Assembly: GCA_003450655.1 (NCBI GenBank)
Contig: DMFG01000126.1
Coordinates: 1 to 6,296, forward strand
Direction: 5' to 3'
Length of the DNA stretch: 6,296 nt
Source: Coxiellaceae bacterium
GTDB lineage: Bacteria; Pseudomonadota; Gammaproteobacteria; Coxiellales; Coxiellaceae
The notes under the pieces are model-generated. The model was not told the origin of the DNA and made no database searches. It saw nothing but the letters and a program-made list of their open reading frames with translations. The position numbers and the translations under genes were made by a program. Positions 1-6,233 of this stretch are shown piece by piece (the first letter of the stretch is position 1; each line of letters begins with the position of its first letter).

Positions 1-1836
1 CCCCGAGGTTAACAAGGTGTGTAATAACGGATGCTCTGGATGATGAGTTTGTATGAGCACTCGCCCTGCCTTCTCGCGCCCCGAACGTCCAGCCACCTGA
101 AGAATTTGCTGCCCCATATGCTCTAATGCTCGAAAGTCGGTACTGTACAAAGCACCATCAGCATCGACGACACCAACCAATGTCACTCCGGAAAAATGAT
201 GCCCCTTGGCAACCATTTGCGTGCCAACAATAATATTGGCTTCACCGGAATGCACCTGCCCCAACACAGCATCTAGACGCTTTTGTGAACCAACCGTATC
301 ACGATCAATACGCACTGTTACAACCTCTGGAAATCGATCTTGCAGCACTTCCATCAATTGCTCTGTCCCAACACCAACCGGCATCAACTCCGCTTGTTTA
401 CATTGCTGACACACTCGCAATAAAGGCCACATCCTCTGACAGTGATGACAACGCATTTGATGCTTAGCTTGATGCACCGTAATGGATGCATCACAGTTTG
501 GACAAGGCACCACCCAACCACACTGATGACATAATAATGCCGGCGCATACCCACGACGATTCAAAAACAACAGCACTTGCTCTTGTTGATCTAACGTTGC
601 CTGAATAGCATTCAACAAAGCTTCACTTAAGCCACCTACCAAAGGCTGATCACACAGATCGATGCACTCAGGCTGAGGCATTTGGCCACCACCCACACGC
701 TCAGATAACACTAAGGATTGATAACGCCCTAGCTGAACATTATGCAAAGTTTCTAATGACGGTGTTGCTGAACCTAAAACCACTGGGATATTTAATTGAT
801 GAGCACGCTTCACCGCAACATCACGTGCAGAATAACGCAGCCCAGACTGCTGCTTAAACGAACTATCATGTTCTTCATCCAAGATGATCAATCCCAGCTT
901 AGGCAATGGCACAAATAAAGCGGAACGCGTTCCCAACACAATACACGGCTCTGATGATTGTGCTTGCAGCCAACGCTGTGCGCGCTGCTTAGGGGTTAAT
1001 TGAGAGTGCATCACAATGACAGGCACCTGGAACCGCTCACTGACACGCTGCTGTGTTTGCGGCGTTAAACCAATTTCAGGCACCAACAGCAAAGCCTGCT
1101 TTCCTGTTTGAAGTACTGCCGCTATCGTTTGCAGATAGACCTCTGTTTTTCCGCTACCGGTCACGCCCTCTAACACAAACACATCAAACTGCTTAGCATC
1201 CGCAATAACATCAATAGCCTGTTGTTGCTCGGTGGTCACAGAAAATGTCGGGTGAATCACTTCAGCCACCACAGGTATTGCTTCGACCGACTCAACCCAG
1301 CCTTTATCACAAGTGGTGTTTATTGTGCTGCGCTTAACGCCTTGTGCCTGAAGGGCTTTCAATGAAACAGGCTGTTGTTCAACAGACAACACGTCTAATA
1401 ACTGACGCTGACATCGCGATCGTGATGGCAAAGCATCTAAAGCCAATCGACCAGCTGAGGTTAACTGATAGTCATAAACTGTATCAACTTCCGGGGTTAA
1501 CCCTTCTCGTAAGGCTTTAGGCAATAGGCCGCAGACCACCTCACCAATCGGCGCATGATAATAATCACTCACCCAACGTAACAGCTTCAATTGAACTGAG
1601 GATAACAAAGGCTGTGTATCCACCCACTCAATCGCGGCCTTTAATTGCTTATTAGATAACGAGGACTCCGACAAAACAGCTACCACAACACCAATCACGG
1701 TACGACGTCCCAGCGGCACACGAACACGACAACCTATACACTCCACACCAACGGATTGATTACCCACCGGCAAATAATCCAAGGCTTCTCGTAATGGTGT
1801 CGGCACTGCAACTTGTATGACACACCCGTGATACAC
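1..1836 (-). CDS. priA: Primosomal protein N' (PriA), replication-restart DNA helicase; C-terminal end cut off by the window edge
   Basis: PriA is a superfamily 2 3'-to-5' helicase that recognises stalled forks and D-loops in the cytoplasm and starts reloading of the replicative helicase. The frame is open for 612 codons; E. coli PriA has about 730, so roughly 120 C-terminal residues lie beyond the left edge. Visible landmarks are Walker A GVTGSGKT (residues 224-231), the DEEH Walker B box (320-323), and eight zinc-binding cysteines (436, 439, 445, 448, 463, 466, 476, 479). Further on are GTQMVAKGHHF (from about 538), the motif VI-like QVAGRSGR (580-587) and QTHHPEHPLL near the edge. The start is GTG at 1836: an in-frame TGA lies four codons upstream, and GGAGGT sits six bases before the GTG. 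The N-terminus, VAVPTPLREALDYLPVG, fits the DNA-binding domain of the family. It lies 27 bases downstream of the EamA transporter gene, so the two are probably cotranscribed. Identification is secure. Confidence 0.97.
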   Translation of the reverse strand, partial: MYHGCVIQVAVPTPLREALDYLPVGNQSVGVECIGCRVRVPLGRRTVIGVVVAVLSESSLSNKQLKAAIEWVDTQPLLSSVQLKLLRWVSDYYHAPIGEVVCGLLPKALREGLTPEVDTVYDYQLTSAGRLALDALPSRSRCQRQLLDVLSVEQQPVSLKALQAQGVKRSTINTTCDKGWVESVEAIPVVAEVIHPTFSVTTEQQQAIDVIADAKQFDVFVLEGVTGSGKTEVYLQTIAAVLQTGKQALLLVPEIGLTPQTQQRVSERFQVPVIVMHSQLTPKQRAQRWLQAQSSEPCIVLGTRSALFVPLPKLGLIILDEEHDSSFKQQSGLRYSARDVAVKRAHQLNIPVVLGSATPSLETLHNVQLGRYQSLVLSERVGGGQMPQPECIDLCDQPLVGGLSEALLNAIQATLDQQEQVLLFLNRRGYAPALLCHQCGWVVPCPNCDASITVHQAKHQMRCHHCQRMWPLLRVCQQCKQAELMPVGVGTEQLMEVLQDRFPEVVTVRIDRDTVGSQKRLDAVLGQVHSGEANIIVGTQMVAKGHHFSGVTLVGVVDADGALYSTDFRALEHMGQQILQVAGRSGREKAGRVLIQTHHPEHPLLHTLLTSG

Positions 1837-1842
1837 CCACCT

Positions 1843-1848
1843 ACCTCC
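1843..1848 (-). promoter_or_regulatory. Strong Shine-Dalgarno of priA
   Basis: On the minus strand GGAGGT stands six bases before the GTG at 1836. It overlaps the in-frame TGA region that closes the priA frame upstream, so it fixes the non-ATG start. A spurious ATG AGG AGG TAG minicistron overlaps the site in another frame and is unlikely to be meaningful. Confidence 0.8.
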
Positions 1849-1863
1849 TCATAGAATCGACGA

Positions 1864-2850
1864 TCATGAACGTCGAAAACGCTGCGTGACTAATGCAATA
1901 CTGATTAAAATTAACCCGACAGCTAACCACTGCACGAGAGAGAATTGTTCTTGGAACAATAACCATCCCCAAAACAATCCCGTCATAGCAACCACGCCTG
2001 CAACTAAACTATAATAAACCGAACCTGACAATTGGATGAGTCGAAAAAAGACCACATAACCTAGACTCGACAAAAGAATTTCCAAAATAATTACCTGATC
2101 CACACGCTGCCAATGCCACGTTATAGGATGAAAAGCATGCAAGCTTAACGTCACAGGTAACAAAAACACAAAGGCAGCTAGCAACATTCCCACTGCCAAG
2201 GTAATGGATGATAAATGTGCAGGGCGACGACGCGAGGTATACACCGCGATGGCGGCGAAACATAAAGGACTCAACAAAGATAATAAAACCCAGCGTATAG
2301 ACGTTACCTGACTCACATCGAATGACTGCGAGACAAACACTAAAACCATCAACCCAATAAAACATAACACCACTGCGCTGATACGTAGCGGATGAAAAGG
2401 CTCATCGGAACACAACCAAGCCATCCCATAGGTGAGCAATGGCGCTGTATTGACAATCACCGCTAATAAACCCGCGGGCAAATGCGCACTCACGACATAC
2501 ATGGTTGTATTGGGAACAGCGATACCCAACAACCCGGTGACTACGAAAAAACGCCACGCTGAAAAATGACGTAGATCTGCAATAACACGGCGGTAGCCGA
2601 TAACAGCTAACAATACCGCTGGTCCCAGCGTTTGCCAAAATGCATAGCCCAGCGGCGCAACACCATGCGTCATCGCATAGCGTGCTAAAGCATAGCCAGA
2701 GCCCCACAAGACCCCTAGCGACACTAACAACAAGACAGATTGAATAGCTCGTCGATCAAACACCTCAAACACCTGTATTCCAAAAGACCAAAGTGCTTGC
2801 ATCCTAACGGAAATCAAACGGCCGCACCAGCATGATAAAAAAACAATCAC
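1864..2850 (-). CDS. EamA/DMT-superfamily inner-membrane transporter (substrate unknown)
   Basis: This is a ten-helix permease of the drug/metabolite transporter superfamily (EamA, RhaT/YdcZ-like), in which two homologous five-helix halves move small metabolites across the inner membrane. The sequence shows the family's first helix ending in LGVLWGSGY, the middle segment LPAGLLAVIVNTAPLLTY and a short charged break (SDEPFHP). A second half follows, ending in VAGVVAMTGLFWGWLLFQEQ and a final hydrophobic helix before the basic tail RFRRS. The longest frame starts at GTG 2850 and gives 328 residues, somewhat long for the family. Residues 1-29 are not clearly part of the first domain. The GTG at 2763, preceded by AGGTG at six-base spacing, gives 299 residues and is my preferred start; ATG at 2802 is another option. 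It is followed closely by priA and is divergent from efp. The substrate cannot be read from the sequence. Confidence 0.88.
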   Translation of the reverse strand: MIVFLSCWCGRLISVRMQALWSFGIQVFEVFDRRAIQSVLLLVSLGVLWGSGYALARYAMTHGVAPLGYAFWQTLGPAVLLAVIGYRRVIADLRHFSAWRFFVVTGLLGIAVPNTTMYVVSAHLPAGLLAVIVNTAPLLTYGMAWLCSDEPFHPLRISAVVLCFIGLMVLVFVSQSFDVSQVTSIRWVLLSLLSPLCFAAIAVYTSRRRPAHLSSITLAVGMLLAAFVFLLPVTLSLHAFHPITWHWQRVDQVIILEILLSSLGYVVFFRLIQLSGSVYYSLVAGVVAMTGLFWGWLLFQEQFSLVQWLAVGLILISIALVTQRFRRS

Positions 2851-2872
2851 ATCGCAAACAACCCTACGCCGA

Positions 2873-2901
2873 TTGCCCGGCTAGAAACAACTTGTTATGA
2901 T
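2873..2901 (+). promoter_or_regulatory. Sigma70 promoter of efp-epmA
   Basis: TTGCCC (2873-2878) and TATGAT (2896-2901) are separated by exactly 17 bases, a near-ideal vegetative promoter. Transcription would begin near 2908 and leave a leader of about 28 bases. The upstream in-frame ATG at 2897 lies inside the -10 box, so it would not be transcribed from this promoter. That supports the ATG at 2936 as the efp start. Confidence 0.65.
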
Positions 2902-2926
2902 GATCGCCGATTTTAATCACCGTCAA
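2897..2926 (-). promoter_or_regulatory. Possible sigma70 promoter for the EamA transporter-priA pair
   Basis: On the minus strand TTGACG (2926-2921) is followed after 18 bases by CATCAT (2902-2897). The first hexamer matches the -35 consensus at five of six positions and the second matches the -10 at four of six. Its -10 lies on almost the same base pairs as the efp -10 on the other strand. This is tentative, as the -10 is weak. Confidence 0.3.
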
Positions 2927-2935
2927 GAGGACAGC

Positions 2936-3505
2936 ATGGCTCAATACAACACCAATGAATTTCGCTCAGGACTCAAAGTCATGCTCGATAACGACCCATG
3001 CAGCATCATCGAAAACGAATTCGTTAAACCTGGCAAAGGGCAGGCTTTTAATCGCGTTAAGTTACGTAATCTTAAAACTGGCCGTGTACTCGAAAAAACC
3101 TTCAAGTCTGGTGAATCTTTACCCGCTGCTGATGTTATTGAAATGGATATGCAATACCTCTACTTCGATGGCGAATTCTGGCACTTCATGGTTCCTGACA
3201 CGTTTGAACAATATTCGGTCGGTGAAGCAGCCATCGCAGACGCCAAACCTTGGCTAAAAGAACAAGACACATGCATCGTTACCCTATTTAACGACGCCCC
3301 CATGTCTGTCACTGCGCCCAACTTTGTGCAATTAAAAATCACGGAAACTGATCCCGGCTTAAAAGGTGATACGGCGAGTGGCGGTAATAAACCAGCCACA
3401 CTAGAGACAGGCGCTGTTGTCCGTGTACCTTTGTTTGTTGATGAGGGTGAGGTCATCAAAATCGACACACGCACTGGAAGCTATGTTTCTCGCGTAAAAG
3501 AATGA
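2936..3505 (+). CDS. efp: Elongation factor P (EF-P), lysine-34 type
   Basis: EF-P binds between the P and E sites of the ribosome and promotes peptide-bond formation at consecutive prolines. The 189-residue product has the normal length and the three beta-barrel domains: an N-terminal KOW-like domain (about 4-63), an OB domain (about 67-127) and a C-terminal OB domain (about 130-187). The modified loop reads [10 protein letters not shown] with Lys34, the residue that EpmA beta-lysylates. The family signature [20 protein letters not shown] is at 152-171. The start is ATG 2936, with AAGAGGA ending four bases before it. The frame extends upstream to ATG 2897, but that would add 13 non-conserved residues and falls in the predicted -10 box. 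The stop codon overlaps the epmA start (ATGA, 3502-3505), implying coupled translation with its own modifier. Confidence 0.98.
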   Translation: MAQYNTNEFRSGLKVMLDNDPCSIIENEFVKPGKGQAFNRVKLRNLKTGRVLEKTFKSGESLPAADVIEMDMQYLYFDGEFWHFMVPDTFEQYSVGEAAIADAKPWLKEQDTCIVTLFNDAPMSVTAPNFVQLKITETDPGLKGDTASGGNKPATLETGAVVRVPLFVDEGEVIKIDTRTGSYVSRVKE

Positions 3506-4449
3506 TCGACTGGCAGCCCAGCGCTAGCATCGCAACACTACAGCAACGCGCTCATATCCTGCATCAAATACGTCAGTTTTTTCATGAGCGCGCCATCATG
3601 GAGGTGGAAACACCACTGCTGTGCCAGCATACTGTGACTGATCCGTACATCGATAGCTTTGAGATTGCTGATCATCAACCGCCATACTACCTACAAACAT
3701 CCCCAGAATATGCCATGAAGCGCCTGCTAGCTGCTGGAAGCGGGCCGATTTATCAAATATCCAAAGCCTTTCGCCAAGAAGAACAAGGCTCACTGCATAA
3801 CCCCGAATTCACATTACTCGAGTGGTATAGACCAGGATTTACACACCTTGACCTGATCGATGAAATTGACACCTTGCTACAAACACTCATTCAATCCAAG
3901 CCAGCTCAAAAAATAACCTACCATGACCTTTTCGACACTCACTTCGCTATTAATCCGCATACTTGCAGCTTAGAATCACTGCACCAATGTGTCGCTAAAC
4001 ATATTAATGCACCCTCACTGAACTCACTCAACCGTGATGATTGCCTCAACCTTCTTCTCACTCACGTCATCGAGCCAACACTCGGCATTCAATCGCCCAC
4101 TTTTATTTATGACTACCCAGCATCACAAGCTGCTCTTGCTCAAATACGCAAAGGATCACCATCGGTTGCCGAACGATTTGAGCTGTATATCAATGGTATC
4201 GAACTCGCCAATGGCTTCCATGAATTACAAGATGCCGATGAGCAATATCATCGCTTTCAACAAGACCTACAAAACAGACAACAACTCAACAAAGCGCTCC
4301 CAAAAATTGACCAACGATTTATCACTGCATTACAAGCAGGCCTACCTGCATGCTCAGGTGTGGCGCTTGGTATTGATCGACTCATCATGCTGGCATCCAA
4401 GCATAGTACTGTTAACTCTGCCATCTGCTTTGATTGGCAGCATTGTTAA
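3502..4449 (+). CDS. epmA: EF-P--(R)-beta-lysine ligase EpmA (GenX/PoxA/YjeA)
   Basis: EpmA is a truncated class II lysyl-tRNA synthetase paralogue without an anticodon-binding domain. It activates (R)-beta-lysine with ATP and transfers it to Lys34 of EF-P instead of to tRNA. The 315-residue length fits (E. coli about 325). Class II motif 1 lies at about 33-46 (MEVETPLL onward) and the substrate-site TSPEYAMK at 66-73. Motif 2 spans about 89-112 (KAFRQEEQ, then [14 protein letters not shown]). [10 protein letters not shown] is at 233-242 and motif 3 [12 protein letters not shown] at 286-297. All are very close to the E. coli enzyme. The start ATG overlaps the efp stop by four bases, so it is probably made by re-initiation from efp translation. 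The C-terminal end (ICFDWQHC) diverges from the usual end but follows an intact motif 3. EpmB, which makes the beta-lysine, is not in this window. Confidence 0.96.
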   Translation: MIDWQPSASIATLQQRAHILHQIRQFFHERAIMEVETPLLCQHTVTDPYIDSFEIADHQPPYYLQTSPEYAMKRLLAAGSGPIYQISKAFRQEEQGSLHNPEFTLLEWYRPGFTHLDLIDEIDTLLQTLIQSKPAQKITYHDLFDTHFAINPHTCSLESLHQCVAKHINAPSLNSLNRDDCLNLLLTHVIEPTLGIQSPTFIYDYPASQAALAQIRKGSPSVAERFELYINGIELANGFHELQDADEQYHRFQQDLQNRQQLNKALPKIDQRFITALQAGLPACSGVALGIDRLIMLASKHSTVNSAICFDWQHC

Positions 4450-4478
4450 CCTTAATAGACTTAAGGTAATATTATTTT
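4449..4478 (+). terminator. Weak terminator-like hairpin after epmA
   Basis: ACCTTAA (4449-4455) and TTAAGGT (4461-4467) form a perfect seven-base stem with a five-base loop, starting on the last base of the epmA stop codon. AATATTATTTT follows. The stem is AT-rich and the T-tract is interrupted, so termination would be leaky. It is well placed to end the efp-epmA transcript. Confidence 0.4.
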
Positions 4479-4549
4479 AAAGCTACAACACCTAAGTTAA
4501 GCAATTTTCTTGCAAGCAGAAATAAAACAACCTATAAAAGGTAGCTTTA
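4478..4549. repeat. Nine-base inverted repeat bracketing the promoter
   Basis: TAAAGCTAC (4478-4486) is the exact reverse complement of GTAGCTTTA (4541-4549). The arms are 54 bases apart and lie on either side of the 4510-4538 promoter, with the right arm over the predicted transcription start. It could be a paired operator or chance in AT-rich DNA; the sequence alone does not decide. Confidence 0.3.
4510..4538 (+). promoter_or_regulatory. Sigma70 promoter of the 4580-6169 membrane protein gene
   Basis: TTGCAA (4510-4515) and TATAAA (4533-4538) are separated by 17 bases, a good vegetative promoter. Transcription would start near 4545, giving a leader of about 35 bases. No convincing Shine-Dalgarno precedes the ATG at 4580 (the stretch reads GACAAGATTATCCA), so initiation may be weak or depend on other leader features. 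The gene therefore looks like a separate transcription unit from efp-epmA. Confidence 0.6.
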
Positions 4550-4579
4550 TTCACAGCCACTAACAGACAAGATTATCCA

Positions 4580-6169
4580 ATGACCAACACCAATGTAGCT
4601 TTCAAAGGCCTTCCAAATTCAGATAATGAAGCACAACAGCCGGAACTTACCAGAGACGACCTAAAGTTAGAAGAACCAATAATTGAACCACATACCCTAT
4701 TCGGCCCTAGCTTTGAAGCCGCTCACGCAGGCTTATTGTTTGGAGCACCCGCAGCAATTGCAGGGGTCAATAATCAGTTTCTTATGCCGGCTTTCAACGT
4801 TCTAGTTCCTGCGATCACTTGGGCTGTTAATGGTTTTTTTAACTACAAACGCATGTCTGAAAGTCCACGACGACCTCTCAATATCTGGACGCAAGAATTC
4901 TTTCCTGGTCTTTTTGTTGCATTACCGCCTTTTTTAAGCTTTTACTTAAACAATCCGTTTTGGGAAAAAAATAACGGCCCATCGGACACACTAGGGTGGG
5001 TCTCGACTATTTTGATGGTAAATATCATGCTAAAAAATGTCGCGATTTATGGACAGGTCATGCCTCCGTTTTTTGAAAGTGTATACAACTGGCTCAGCAA
5101 ATACGTTCCATTAGAAGACGCCGAGGCGAAACCTTCGGAAACTCTTCAAAAGCTCCTAAAGCTCAAACAAAATTTAAACGCTGTTAAGTTTGCGCTTGAA
5201 ACGAATAATAGCTCTGTCGCACATCAAGGCATAGACTCAACCACTGAAATCGCAGATTTAACACCTAATCTACTGGATTTTTTTAAGAGCTCGGATCAGT
5301 TGAGTAATAATCTATGGTTATCCAACGATTTTACTAAACCCGAACCTTCAGATTTCCAAAAGTTTATTGCTGGCGCTGCTTGGTTAAGCACGTTGCTCTT
5401 GATCACGTCATTGTGCATCGTTGAAGCCACGGAAGCTCAAATTTTCGGCGAAATCCCTCAACTTGGTGTTATCATCTCTAATATCATGTCAGTACTTATA
5501 TTTGCGCCCACCTTTACCATGGGAACTTTTGTTTCAGGTGATGTTCGTGACACATTAAAAACTCTACTAATGAAACAACCACCAACTCAATTTGCTGCGC
5601 AAGATGATAAGTTTGCTCAATGGACTAGTCACGATATAATTGCATCTACTGCAACTGTTATGACGCTGTTATCCTGGGGCGGTATTTACGCCATGTTGCT
5701 AGATGCCAAAAACAGTAACACAACTGCACCAGAAATGGTCGACCTTACTACAATACTTGCCAACTTCCTGCCCGCACTTGGCAGTGCTGATGTATTCATC
5801 ATCTGCCTAGGCTGTATACTTATCAACTCATTTGGTGCGTTTTTTCAGTTTGGCGCTGAAATGCAAGCGAATAAGTTTAAGGCTATTTTTGGTCCAACAT
5901 ATCAAGATGTCGATCCAAACAATAATAGCCACATGATACAAGTTATTAACATATTAGTTGAGGATCTAAGTAAAAAAATAAATGAAATCAAATATTCCGA
6001 TGGTAAACTAGAGACTTTTCACAATCCCGTCTATCATCTTGACAATTGGCTTGTAAGAACTGGTGTTGGAGTATTCAACCCAGCAGGTAAAGAAAACCCA
6101 GAGATTGAAAAATCTGCACTCGAGGAAACCTTGCTCGGGGACGGACGCGCTCCAGGTATGAACTGCTAA
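4580..6169 (+). CDS. Unrecognised polytopic membrane protein, 529 residues
   Basis: I do not recognise this protein and assign no function. The N-terminus (1-45) is hydrophilic and acidic, with no signal peptide. Hydrophobic segments appear near 48-65, 67-88, 106-124, 138-160, 262-285, 292-316, 352-375 and 390-422. The two groups of four are separated by a soluble region (about 172-260) rich in Leu, Lys, Ser and Asn. The segments can be read as four two-helix units, several ending in similar aromatic-glycine motifs (NGFFNYK, MPPFFES, MGTFVSG, FGAFFQFG). The C-terminal 105 residues are soluble and end in a glutamate-rich stretch (ENPEIEKSALEETLL). No catalytic motif, ATPase box or known transporter signature is visible. 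ATG 4580 is the first start after the predicted promoter, though its ribosome site is poor. Sampled lines are 35-47% GC, lower than the neighbouring genes, which suggests a lineage-specific or acquired gene. It is convergent with the dehydrogenase gene to its right. Confidence 0.85.
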   Translation: MTNTNVAFKGLPNSDNEAQQPELTRDDLKLEEPIIEPHTLFGPSFEAAHAGLLFGAPAAIAGVNNQFLMPAFNVLVPAITWAVNGFFNYKRMSESPRRPLNIWTQEFFPGLFVALPPFLSFYLNNPFWEKNNGPSDTLGWVSTILMVNIMLKNVAIYGQVMPPFFESVYNWLSKYVPLEDAEAKPSETLQKLLKLKQNLNAVKFALETNNSSVAHQGIDSTTEIADLTPNLLDFFKSSDQLSNNLWLSNDFTKPEPSDFQKFIAGAAWLSTLLLITSLCIVEATEAQIFGEIPQLGVIISNIMSVLIFAPTFTMGTFVSGDVRDTLKTLLMKQPPTQFAAQDDKFAQWTSHDIIASTATVMTLLSWGGIYAMLLDAKNSNTTAPEMVDLTTILANFLPALGSADVFIICLGCILINSFGAFFQFGAEMQANKFKAIFGPTYQDVDPNNNSHMIQVINILVEDLSKKINEIKYSDGKLETFHNPVYHLDNWLVRTGVGVFNPAGKENPEIEKSALEETLLGDGRAPGMNC

Positions 6170-6184
6170 ACCTATGCCATATTT

Positions 6185-6225
6185 TGCATTGAATCGATAG
6201 ATTCAAAACCCATCGATTCAATGCA
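6185..6225. terminator. Perfect 14-base inverted repeat between convergent genes; possible bidirectional terminator
   Basis: TGCATTGAATCGAT (6185-6198) and its exact reverse complement (6212-6225) enclose a 13-base loop. The repeat lies 15 bases after the stop at 6169 and 8 bases beyond the stop of the minus-strand gene at 6234, so both transcripts would run into it. Neither side has a T-tract, so it is not a standard intrinsic terminator. It may instead stabilise 3' ends or act as a protein site. A smaller competing hairpin, GAATC-GATA-GATTC (6191-6204), shares its left arm. Confidence 0.5.
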
Positions 6226-6233
6226 TCATTCAA

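Noticed and set aside
206..467. Two short plus-strand open frames (206-409 and 285-467)
   Set aside because: They lie wholly antisense to the conserved cysteine and helicase regions of priA, have no ribosome sites and no recognisable content.
1..1836. priA as a truncated pseudogene
   Set aside because: The frame is intact to the first base of the window with all motifs present; the missing end is due only to the window edge.
2009..2707. Two alternative minus-strand frames within the transporter gene (2009-2365 and 2402-2707)
   Set aside because: They overlap the EamA coding frame completely; their Cys-rich composition is what a shifted reading of hydrophobic codons produces.
2897..2935. N-terminal extension of EF-P from ATG 2897
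   Set aside because: The extra 13 residues are absent from the family, the codon lies in the predicted -10 box, and ATG 2936 has a good Shine-Dalgarno.
2955..3474. Alternative frames over efp on both strands (2955-3257 plus, 3160-3474 minus)
   Set aside because: Both are shadows of the highly conserved EF-P frame and show no family features.
3596..3793. Minus-strand open frame antisense to epmA
   Set aside because: It covers the class II motif 1-2 coding region of epmA, which explains the sequence constraint.
4034..4480. 148-codon plus-strand frame overlapping the 3' half of epmA
   Set aside because: It is in another frame across the conserved ELANGFHEL and motif 3 regions of EpmA, with no recognisable domain of its own.
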